From assembly GCA_002168015.1 (NCBI GenBank), contig NHCX01000069.1, forward strand, positions 8,609 to 14,149: a stretch of 5,541 bases of DNA, written 5' to 3'. A program made the position numbers and the translations under genes. The notes below the pieces were generated by a model, which was not told where the DNA came from, ran no database searches, and worked only from the letters and a program-made list of their open reading frames with translations. How positions within the stretch are numbered: position 1 is the first letter of the stretch; every line of letters begins with the position of its first letter. This stretch comes from Verrucomicrobia bacterium TMED44 (lineage in GTDB: Bacteria > Verrucomicrobiota > Verrucomicrobiia > Opitutales > Seribacteraceae). Shown here in pieces: positions 1 through 5,541 of this stretch.

Positions 1-1010
1 CCAAGAATCGGATCGAAAATTTTGCTAGACAGAAAAGTAACATCAAGATCTAAAATCGGATCATTGTTATCAATCTTGTCTATTGGTCGAAAGGAATACC
101 ATTTCTCATTAATAAATACTGAGAAATCTCCCTTAATCGATGGTTTGATAGGATCAATAGATTCATTAACCAGAACACAAATCTTCTTCAGTTTTGTGAT
201 AAATTCATCTTCTGTTAGGCCATTAAGATCCTTAATTACTCGATTGTAATCAAAAATTTCTAGCTCTTGATCAGAGAACAAAACTGCAAGGAATAAATTG
301 TACTCTTCTGCACCCGTATGACTGGGGTTCGATTCTTTCCGTTGTTGACCAATGCGGGCGGCTGCAGCAGTACGGTGATGACCATCCGCTACATACAAAA
401 CTGGAACTTCTTCAAACAGACTCTCGAAATTTGCGATCATCGGTTCATCTTTAACAACCCAAAGTTCGTGGCGAACCTGATCATCAGCAACAAAATCATA
501 CTCACTTGGTTCTGATACAATTTGGCAAATTAAGTTGTTTATTTGAAGACTTTCTCTGTAGGAGAAGAAGACCGGTTCCGAATTAGCATTTAACGCGGCT
601 ACATGCTTAACACGATCTTCCTCTTTTGCAGTCCTTGTTAGCTCATGTTTTTTGATTTTACCCTCATAGTATTCTTCAAAATGGCAACATCCAACCACTC
701 CAGTCTGAGTTCTATTATTCATCGTTAAACGGTAAATATAAAAATGCGGTTTAGAATCCTGAAATAAAATTCCTTTTTCTATAAATTCGGCAAAGACATC
801 GGCTCCTTGCTTATACACTTTATCTGCATAGGGATTAATATCTTCATTCAATCCTATTTCAGGTTTTATCACATGTAGAAAAGAATCAGGGTTCCCACTC
901 ACTTCCTCCCTTGCCTCGGAGGAATTTAAAACATCATACGGACGGGAAGCAACTGCCCCGGCTTTGTTTGGAATTGGACGGTAAGCACGAAAAGGCTTAA
1001 ATACAGCCAT
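1..1010 (-). CDS. DUF1015 family protein, N-terminal 336 residues; 3' end outside window
   Basis: This conserved family has no settled function. The open frame runs from the ATG at 1010-1008 to the window edge without a stop. It starts MAVFKPFRAYRPIPNKAGAV followed by ASRPYDVLNSSEA, the family's standard opening (F-K-P-F-R-x-x-R-P, then V-A-x-R-P-Y-D-V). The hallmark ADGHHRTAAA lies at 208-217, preceded by LYVADG; this His-rich motif is the best candidate for an active or metal-binding site, though that is inference. FLAVLFSDQELEIFDYNRVI (about residues 238-257) is the next conserved block. The visible part stops at DPILG, where the C-terminal region of these ~400-residue proteins should follow. 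No signal peptide or membrane segment is seen, so it is probably cytoplasmic. It starts 31 bp after csrA with no recognisable Shine-Dalgarno and no terminator between, so read-through from the flagellar operon is likely. Confidence 0.93.
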   Translation of the reverse strand, partial: MAVFKPFRAYRPIPNKAGAVASRPYDVLNSSEAREEVSGNPDSFLHVIKPEIGLNEDINPYADKVYKQGADVFAEFIEKGILFQDSKPHFYIYRLTMNNRTQTGVVGCCHFEEYYEGKIKKHELTRTAKEEDRVKHVAALNANSEPVFFSYRESLQINNLICQIVSEPSEYDFVADDQVRHELWVVKDEPMIANFESLFEEVPVLYVADGHHRTAAAARIGQQRKESNPSHTGAEEYNLFLAVLFSDQELEIFDYNRVIKDLNGLTEDEFITKLKKICVLVNESIDPIKPSIKGDFSVFINEKWYSFRPIDKIDNNDPILDLDVTFLSSKIFDPIL

Positions 1011-1041
1011 TGTAATTAGATAGGTTGAAGGATTTAGAAAA

Positions 1042-1353
1042 CTATTTTGGGGCAAGCTTCTCAGCTTTGAGAGCCTCGGCAGCAGCTTTTTTAGCACGTA
1101 CTTGAGCAATCAGCTTTTTCGCTGAGCCTGCAGCAAGTGTACTTTTAAGGTTAACCTTTTGAGGTGTTACAGAAACGGCAGCTGCTTGGTTGGAGGATTG
1201 CATTTCCTCCAAAATTTCTCTCCTTAAAATAGAAATGGAGCGGGGAGCAGATATCCCAATTTTTACTGAATCACCTTCAATTTTAGTAATGGAGATTTCA
1301 ATTTCATCTCCAATTGCAATGCCTTGATCAACTTTTCTTGAAAGAATTAACAT
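1042..1353 (-). CDS. csrA: Translational regulator CsrA with long Ala/Lys-rich C-terminal extension
   Basis: CsrA is a homodimeric RNA-binding protein that binds GGA-containing hairpins, usually over ribosome-binding sites; in FliW-containing bacteria it represses flagellin translation. The start is placed at the ATG at 1353-1351 because it yields the canonical [20 protein letters not shown]; the ATG at 1440 would add 29 non-homologous residues and overlap fliW. L4, R6 and R44 (in ISILRREIL), which align with RNA-contact residues of E. coli CsrA, are kept; position 43 is Leu where E. coli has His. At 103 residues it is longer than E. coli (61) or typical FliW-dependent CsrA (~75). Residues ~52-103 form a tail rich in Ala and Lys, including [15 protein letters not shown], probably helical. 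In FliW systems the C-terminal extension is where FliW docks, so a longer tail may matter. It ends with TAG. Confidence 0.97.
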   Translation of the reverse strand: MLILSRKVDQGIAIGDEIEISITKIEGDSVKIGISAPRSISILRREILEEMQSSNQAAAVSVTPQKVNLKSTLAAGSAKKLIAQVRAKKAAAEALKAEKLAPK

Positions 1354-1379
1354 GGTCTCTACTCTTAAGGTCAGAGACC
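1354..1379 (-). promoter_or_regulatory. Inverted repeat (putative RNA hairpin) over the csrA translation start region
   Basis: On the transcribed strand, GGTCTCT and AGAGACC form a perfect 7-bp inverted repeat around a 12-nt spacer, GACCTTAAGAGT. A G-U pair could extend the stem to 8 bp with a 10-nt loop. The 3' arm ends directly before the csrA ATG. The 5' arm overlaps the last codons of fliW (GGT CTC TGA), so a ribosome terminating on fliW would open it. The loop carries AAGAG, a weak Shine-Dalgarno-like sequence about 8 nt from the ATG. There is no GGA in the loop, so it is not a classical CsrA site. There is no U-tract, so it does not look like a terminator. The repeat is seen; folding and function are inferred. 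Confidence 0.45.
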
Positions 1380-1826
1380 TTCGCCACCTACATCGAGTAG
1401 ATGGCGAGCTGAAAACTCCTCGTGGTTGTTGATGATACACTGTTTTCCAACAAGTGACCTGCGATTGACAATAATAGGACCAACTAAATTTAGGGAAATT
1501 TTGCCCACTTGATCAGGAGGTAGTGTGACAATATTTAAAATCATTGTGTCTTCAGGACCAGTAATGCCGAGTACCTGAACATCCGCATCTGAAACTTCAA
1601 CTGAATAGTTTGGAATTATTCCTCCTGGCTCCAAAACAATAAAGGCTAAGCCGTCTTTCTTCTCTTCCCTCAACCACATAAATGGAAGCTCTTCTTCATC
1701 ATAAACTAGATCTAGAAACCTTACATCAGCAAAGCCAAATAGCCCCTGAGGAAGAGATACTCGATTCCGTACCTCTGCACCAACAATATCAGGATTGTTA
1801 GAATCTTCGTCAATTGTGAGCTTCAT
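1371..1826 (-). CDS. fliW: Flagellar assembly factor FliW, CsrA antagonist
   Basis: FliW is a cytoplasmic protein that binds either flagellin or CsrA. When flagellin is exported, freed FliW sequesters CsrA and relieves repression of flagellin translation. The 151-residue product has the family layout and usual length: SLPQGLFGF (24-32), the LPFMWLREE block (47-55), LAFIVLEP (60-67), [13 protein letters not shown] (93-105), the [20 protein letters not shown] stretch (111-130) and a closing EEFSARHLL (136-144). The ATG at 1826-1824 is 20 bp past the flgL stop. Only a weak GAG lies at ribosome-binding distance, so coupling to flgL translation is likely. The gene ends 17 bp before csrA, the arrangement expected for an antagonist and its target. 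Identification is secure. Confidence 0.97.
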   Translation of the reverse strand: MKLTIDEDSNNPDIVGAEVRNRVSLPQGLFGFADVRFLDLVYDEEELPFMWLREEKKDGLAFIVLEPGGIIPNYSVEVSDADVQVLGITGPEDTMILNIVTLPPDQVGKISLNLVGPIIVNRRSLVGKQCIINNHEEFSARHLLDVGGEGL

Positions 1827-1846
1827 AACATTAACTCATTTCAGGA

Positions 1847-4800
1847 TTAAAGATAATTTAACAGCGAATTGTTAAGCAATTGAGCACCAACTTGCATGGC
1901 GGCTTGATAAGCAGTAGATACTCTTGTCAGACGCATAATTGCTTCAGACATATCAATCTCTAGATCCTTGGATATTTGTTTATCAAGGGTCATTGCGTAG
2001 TCTTCGTCGTGAGTTCGAACGGTTTCCATCCTAACCATAGTAGCTGAAAGTTCTCCCATTTTGTCTATGATCAGATCTTCCAAGGCAATAAGTTCTTTTT
2101 CTGTTTCTGGAACTGTGCTTGGACCAGTGCTATTCGCTGACTCAAACAATCCGTCCCTCAACTCCACAAGTGAATTCACCACATTACCTAGGGCTGCAGT
2201 ATTTCCTTTGGAAGCATTGAGCATGTATGAAACATCTGTATCTTTTCCAATCCGGGTAAATGCGTTTTTATCTCCTCCCTGATAAGATACACTGAGAAGC
2301 TTTCCATCTTCATCCCTGTGGTCGAGAAATGTTTTAGAACCAGTTGCAAATGAAAATGTGTCTCCCAACCGAGGTGAACTCAAAGCATTGTGCTTAGTTC
2401 CCAGTCCATCATCAACCAATTCAAATCCTGAGATCCTGAAGGGTCCAGGGTCAGCAGGATTCTCTTCCCAAATAATGTTAGCCGACAACTGGGATCCATC
2501 CTGTAAGGTTATCGTTGCCTTCTCGAAATCTGGTGGAACTACGCCATCACTCGAAGAACCAAAGAAATATCTTCCAGGATCAAGCAATTTTAATCCGACC
2601 ACATCTCCATCTGCATCTACAATTGCTTCAGCACTTGCATCCTGCCCGGAAGAACCTGCGGGATAAATGGAAACTTTAGGAGAATCTTCGTGAGTTGTTT
2701 TAAATTTAAATACATAATCAAGCGACTCTCCGAGAGGAAGCCAAATATCATTTGCCACCTCCTGCCCTTGGTCGTTGGTTATAAATTCGTCATCAGGTTT
2801 GACGGTAACTTGCGAGTTGAAAGCATCCTGCAAAGATATTTTATTGTTAAAATTATCAAGCTGACACTGAAAATAATTTCCTTTGTAAAGAATTATTTGA
2901 CCTTGATCGTAAATCGAAGAGGAAGACCATTCTGCCCCCTGATTAGTGGAATATGCAGGAAGACTTGCGAACAAGGTGGCGTCCGTCAATCCCACTTGAT
3001 TATCAAAATCATCTAACGCTACATGATATTGAGCAAGAGGGTTGCCTGCTGGGTCAAAACCACGGCTAAATATATAATCTCCTTTCTTCCCTGAAATGGA
3101 ATCTCCTTCCTGAAAGATAAGCTCTTTGCCTTCGTTTGGTAAATTCTTGCCTAAATAAAAAACTCCCCCACCCTCTCTGTTAGTGTCTTGTAAATTGTCA
3201 AGTGCTGTAACATCAAAAGACAATGGATCGGTCGAAAGATAATAATTTCCTTCATAAGAAAAAACGCTGCCTTGGGCAGGTTGAAAACCAGCGGTGTAGC
3301 GATCGACTTGCCCCTTCAGATATGTGGCATCGATGACGTCGCCACCTTTTTGGGCTGCAGATAGTGCATATTCCAAAGTTTTGGGGTCAAATGTAGTAGT
3401 CGCATTAGAAACAGACCCATCTACTGCATAATCTGTCACTGCATACTTTACTTCTTTAACCAAAGCTTGAACATCTGCCTGCAAAGTAGCGGGATCGTTG
3501 TAAAGACGGTTTGTAGAGTTAAGTAATAAATCTGAAGTATACTGAAGAGCATCTGCATCATCTTCAAACATTTGACCATCTGGTGACATGTAAAAAAAGC
3601 GTTGCTTTACTCCAACCGCTTCCAGTTGCCAATCTTCTCTTTCAACGGAGTAACCAGAGGGTAATTCTTTCCAATAAAAATCGTTATCAGGAGTTGGTTT
3701 ATGATTGGTATTGTTGGGGATCTGAGACTCCCAGAACTTCCCCTCGTGTTCAACAACACTACCCAAGTTAAATGTTTGTAGCCTTTTCCAATGCTCTGAG
3801 TGAATTGACTCAAATGATGAGGTACCATCGGATGAATTTTCAACAACGCTGATATCTCTTTCCCAAGATGTAGCAGGAATATTGCCGACAGAATTTATGT
3901 TGTTTGCTGAGAAGTAGGCATCCACGGCCAAAACATTAACGTAAGCCGCGGGGTCGACTTGAGTTTGGTTTAAAGCACTGCCCGTACGTCTCCAAGCATT
4001 GTTTGTAAAAGAAGCGTCTTCGAGAAAAACTTGAGAACCTCTGTCAATGATAACATAATTTCCACCAGCTGTACCCGTTTGGCCTGTAAGTTGATCAAAT
4101 TGAGCACCAGTTAGATTGAATACAGGCATTTCAGCCGAAAAAACATGACTTCGAACTAAATCTTTCTCCTCCTCAGTAAGATCTTCATATCTTGAACCAG
4201 GAAACAACTCGCTTGTTTTATCATTTAGTTTATCATCGACCTGCTCGGGAAAATACAAGGAAGGGTCCCAAGTCGTAACAAAAGTAGCAGAAGCTGCATA
4301 TTCCTCACCAACAGTACCATAAACCTCGAGATCACCAGATGCTGAAATTTTGGCATACAATTGAGCGGATTGATTGCGATAATCGAGGGGAGGAGGAGCC
4401 ACTCTTACAGAGGCCTGATATCCTGCGTTAGGATCTGGAGGATTAGGTAAAGTAGGAGAATCAGCAAGAAAACCTTGATCTTGGTTGATCAAATCTTTGG
4501 CAACTTCAGTAATTTGATCAGTGGATAAACCATCCGTTGTTGCTGTTACAACATATTCCCGGCCGTTAATTTGGAAGAGTACAGATTCTGAAGATTTAAT
4601 TTCGCGCGAGCCACTAGGCCCGTCTGTACCGACCATTCCGTTGGTCAAAGATATTGTCTTTTTGTGCTCAGAGCCAACCTGTACATCCGTACTACCAAAA
4701 TTAGCTTTATATTCAGTTCCGCCAAAGAGCGATCTACCACGATGCTGAGCATTGATTCGATTGAGAGCCTCCTCCACTAGTTGCTCAATTTCGTGGCCGT

Positions 4801-5125
4801 ATGTTTCGGCTGCGGACTGATTGATTTGAGAACCTGCTACCCTAGAGATTTCCTGTGCTCTTTGGTTCAACTGTTGAAGATTATCCAAGTTCAAATGACC
4901 AGCATTTAAAAATTCGGAAGCGTAGGTTGCATTTCTTTGATATTGAGCAAGTTTCGCTTTTAAAGCATCGGCCTGAATAAGCCTTCCTGTACGGATTCCG
5001 TCGTCTTCCGGATAAGTAATTTTCTGTCCCGTGGAAATTTGACGGTCTAAAGTAAATCTCTGTTGATCAAGATCACGAATTGTGTTCGTGACATTACTGG
5101 AGACATTTAAATTAGGAATTCGCAT
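1847..5125 (-). CDS. flgL: Giant flagellar hook-filament junction protein FlgL (HAP3) with ~800-residue central insertion
   Basis: FlgL is the second junction protein, between FlgK and flagellin, and shares flagellin's coiled-coil core. Residues 1-~140 are a clear FlgL N-terminus: MRIPNLNVSS, the QISTGQKITYPEDDG loop, long helices, then LFGGT at 133-137. Residues ~955-1092 are the C-terminal core, including DMSEAIMRLTRVSTAYQAAM and the end VGAQLLNNSLLNYL. Enterobacterial FlgL is about 317 residues; this one is 1092. The extra ~800 residues lie between the D1 halves, where surface domains D2/D3 belong. They are acidic, rich in Asp, Asn, Ser, Tyr and Trp, have no membrane segment, and include two good CBM5/12-like segments (446-488, 733-800), a weaker one (610-660) and a Gly/Tyr beta repeat near 827-877. 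The frame is intact, with only one cysteine (C754). The ATG is 2 bp after flgK's stop, without a close Shine-Dalgarno. The FlgL identity is firm; the insert's function is unknown. Confidence 0.95.
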   Translation of the reverse strand: MRIPNLNVSSNVTNTIRDLDQQRFTLDRQISTGQKITYPEDDGIRTGRLIQADALKAKLAQYQRNATYASEFLNAGHLNLDNLQQLNQRAQEISRVAGSQINQSAAETYGHEIEQLVEEALNRINAQHRGRSLFGGTEYKANFGSTDVQVGSEHKKTISLTNGMVGTDGPSGSREIKSSESVLFQINGREYVVTATTDGLSTDQITEVAKDLINQDQGFLADSPTLPNPPDPNAGYQASVRVAPPPLDYRNQSAQLYAKISASGDLEVYGTVGEEYAASATFVTTWDPSLYFPEQVDDKLNDKTSELFPGSRYEDLTEEEKDLVRSHVFSAEMPVFNLTGAQFDQLTGQTGTAGGNYVIIDRGSQVFLEDASFTNNAWRRTGSALNQTQVDPAAYVNVLAVDAYFSANNINSVGNIPATSWERDISVVENSSDGTSSFESIHSEHWKRLQTFNLGSVVEHEGKFWESQIPNNTNHKPTPDNDFYWKELPSGYSVEREDWQLEAVGVKQRFFYMSPDGQMFEDDADALQYTSDLLLNSTNRLYNDPATLQADVQALVKEVKYAVTDYAVDGSVSNATTTFDPKTLEYALSAAQKGGDVIDATYLKGQVDRYTAGFQPAQGSVFSYEGNYYLSTDPLSFDVTALDNLQDTNREGGGVFYLGKNLPNEGKELIFQEGDSISGKKGDYIFSRGFDPAGNPLAQYHVALDDFDNQVGLTDATLFASLPAYSTNQGAEWSSSSIYDQGQIILYKGNYFQCQLDNFNNKISLQDAFNSQVTVKPDDEFITNDQGQEVANDIWLPLGESLDYVFKFKTTHEDSPKVSIYPAGSSGQDASAEAIVDADGDVVGLKLLDPGRYFFGSSSDGVVPPDFEKATITLQDGSQLSANIIWEENPADPGPFRISGFELVDDGLGTKHNALSSPRLGDTFSFATGSKTFLDHRDEDGKLLSVSYQGGDKNAFTRIGKDTDVSYMLNASKGNTAALGNVVNSLVELRDGLFESANSTGPSTVPETEKELIALEDLIIDKMGELSATMVRMETVRTHDEDYAMTLDKQISKDLEIDMSEAIMRLTRVSTAYQAAMQVGAQLLNNSLLNYL
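2726..2929 (-). other. CBM5/12-like module 2 in FlgL (residues 733-800)
   Basis: This is the best of the modules: W733-SSSSIYDQGQIILYKGNYF closely follows the classical W-x-x-x-x-x-Y-x-x-G-x-x-V-x-Y-x-G-x-x-Y start of chitin-binding CBM5/12 domains. The closing element is NDIWLPLGE (W795), equivalent to the family's final W-x-x-x-G. About 40 residues separate the two halves, more than in a minimal CBM5/12, so there is probably a loop insertion (Asp/Asn-rich, 756-792). It contains C754, the only cysteine in the whole FlgL. Confidence 0.5.
3146..3298 (-). other. Possible third, degenerate CBM5/12-like module in FlgL (residues 610-660)
   Basis: Residues Y610 to K660 contain FQPAQGSVFSYEGNYYLST, which shares the G-x-V-x-x-Y-x-G-x-Y-Y core with the two stronger modules, and close with GGGVFYLGK, where an aromatic pair stands in for the usual Trp. 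The leading and closing tryptophans are missing, so this is either a diverged copy or chance similarity. It is listed because it falls between modules 1 and 2 and shares the same core turn. Confidence 0.3.
3662..3790 (-). other. CBM5/12-like module 1 in FlgL (residues 446-488)
   Basis: The segment begins HWKRLQTFNLGSVVEHEGKF and closes with NNTNHKPTPDNDFYWKEL. It follows the family 5/12 carbohydrate-binding pattern: a leading W, then Y/F-x-x-G-x-x-V-x-x-x-G-x-x-Y/W, a variable turn with Pro, and a closing W. The matching residues are W446, F452, G455, V457/V458, G462, F464/W465, P477 and W485. Such domains are small aromatic-faced beta folds best known from chitinases and cellulases. The match rests on spacing and aromatic residues read by eye, so ligand specificity cannot be inferred. 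Confidence 0.5.
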
Positions 5126-5127
5126 AA

Positions 5128-5541
5128 TTATTTAAGCAACCCCATAACAACCAATTCCAACATTTTGTCGAGCGTATTCAATACCCGCGAAGACGCCTGA
5201 AATGACCGTTGAAATTGCATTAAATCAGCGACCTCTTCATCGATCGAAACTGAACTAACAGACCTTCTTTGATCCAATAGTAAATTTTCCAATGATTTTT
5301 GATGATCAAAGTTATCACTTAAATCAGACATTTTATTACCAATATCTGCGTTAAGTGTGGAAATTTTAAGATTGAATTCTCCATCTGCCAAGCTTCCAAT
5401 ATTAAAGGCAATATCATTTGAGCCTTCTGGTGTTTCCTCGGAGGACTTCAACAGTTCAGGAGTTAAATCTCCATCAACCTTCAAACTAGCCGCCAAGTTC
5501 CAAGGGTTAGCCAATACTGCATCAAAGGTAAAATTATCACC
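5128..5541 (-). CDS. flgK: Flagellar hook-associated protein FlgK (HAP1), C-terminal part; 5' end outside window
   Basis: FlgK is the first of the two junction proteins that join the flagellar hook to the filament; it is exported by the flagellar type III system and sits outside the cell. The window holds its last 137 residues, in frame right up to base 5541 (visible start GDNFTFDAVLANPWNLAASL), followed by TAA at 5130-5128. The TTG at 5514-5512 is an internal Leu codon, not a start. The last ~45 residues carry the hallmark FlgK C-terminal D0 helix: SVSIDEEVADLMQFQRSFQA, then SSRVLNTLDKMLELVV, equivalent to the family's GVNLDEE-A-L--YQ--YQA-A-VI-T pattern. The upstream helix with LENLLLDQRRS matches the D1 return helix. 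The protein ends with a short MGLLK tail. Two bases separate its stop from the flgL ATG, so the two genes are almost certainly co-transcribed and translationally coupled. Identification is firm; only the length is unknown. Confidence 0.94.
   Translation of the reverse strand, partial: GDNFTFDAVLANPWNLAASLKVDGDLTPELLKSSEETPEGSNDIAFNIGSLADGEFNLKISTLNADIGNKMSDLSDNFDHQKSLENLLLDQRRSVSSVSIDEEVADLMQFQRSFQASSRVLNTLDKMLELVVMGLLK

Larger units (their letters stand above)
2261..4693 (-). other. Central insertion in FlgL (residues ~145-955), probable surface-exposed adhesin-like region
   Basis: This stretch encodes the part of FlgL absent from ordinary homologues. From the N-terminal side it holds: residues ~180-285, a beta-rich segment starting LFQINGREYVVTATTDGLS that resembles the hook/flagellin IN-type fold; ~295-350, a helical acidic stretch; five Gly-x-aromatic turns (GNYVII at 355, GKFWES at 462, GNYYLS at 626, GDYIFS at 682, GNYFQC at 749) that look like the cores of diverged repeated modules; and ~815-925, a beta-rich region next to the C-terminal core. 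The boundaries are estimated from where family-like helices end and resume. The modular pattern is seen in the sequence; exposure on the flagellum surface follows from where D2/D3 domains sit in FlgL and FlgK; adhesion is inference. Confidence 0.7.

Noticed and set aside
22..515. Plus-strand open frames at 22-249 and 318-515
   Set aside because: Both are antisense to the DUF1015 frame, which carries the conserved ADGHHR motif and N-terminal signature.
1011..1041. Terminator or promoter between csrA and DUF1015
   Set aside because: The 31-bp gap has no GC-rich inverted repeat with a T-run and no clear -35/-10 pair; it is simply AT-rich.
1042..1440. Longer csrA reading frame starting at the ATG at 1440
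   Set aside because: The extra 29 residues are Arg/Ser-rich, unlike any CsrA, and overlap fliW by 70 bp in another frame; the ATG at 1353 gives the canonical MLILSRK start.
1827..1846. CsrA-binding GGA motif in the fliW leader
   Set aside because: The 20-bp gap contains no GGA on the transcribed strand, so CsrA control at this start is not supported.
2061..3016. Plus-strand open frames of 73, 102 and 108 codons inside flgL
   Set aside because: They lie antisense to a well-supported flgL frame, have no family-like motifs, and are shadows of its codon pattern.
3607..3846. Minus-strand open frame of 79 codons in another frame within flgL
   Set aside because: It overlaps the CBM-like module of the intact flgL frame and shows no recognisable protein features.
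1847..5125. flgL as a fusion of two genes or a frameshifted assembly artefact
   Set aside because: The frame is continuous, both termini belong to the same FlgL family in correct order, and no second start with homology to another family is seen; a nested insertion explains it better.
5128..5514. Separate small gene starting at TTG 5514
   Set aside because: The frame stays open to the window edge and the upstream residues GDNFTFDAV are typical FlgK sequence, so this is the 3' end of flgK.

Overview
The window is gene-dense and every real gene lies on the minus strand. Read in transcription order (high to low coordinates) it holds the 3' end of flgK (5541-5128), an oversized flgL (5125-1847), fliW (1826-1371), csrA (1353-1042) and the 5' part of a DUF1015-family gene (1010 to beyond base 1). 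The gaps are 2, 20, 17 and 31 bp. No convincing terminator or internal promoter is visible, so this looks like the distal part of a flagellar operon.

Organism: a flagellated, moderately AT-rich bacterium whose starts mostly lack strong Shine-Dalgarno sequences. The order flgK-flgL-fliW-csrA occurs in many phyla that control flagellin through FliW/CsrA. The giant FlgL, the long Ala/Lys-rich CsrA tail and the DUF1015 neighbour make me lean towards the Verrucomicrobiota/PVC group. That is a low-confidence inference, because no rRNA or phylogenetic marker is present.

How the genes fit together: FlgK and FlgL form the junction between hook and filament. CsrA is the RNA-binding translational repressor that classically holds down flagellin synthesis, and FliW is the protein antagonist that sequesters CsrA when flagellin has been exported. 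The window therefore pairs junction assembly with the checkpoint that times filament synthesis. DUF1015 has no established role in this process.

Two things stand out. First, FlgL is 1092 residues, over three times the roughly 300 of typical FlgL, with about 800 extra residues between the conserved terminal domains. The insert carries two, possibly three, segments resembling family 5/12 carbohydrate-binding modules plus other beta-rich surface modules. This suggests a hook-filament junction ring decorated with adhesive or glycan-binding domains. Second, a perfect 7-bp inverted repeat sits between fliW and the csrA ATG. It overlaps the fliW stop region and could tie csrA translation to fliW translation.
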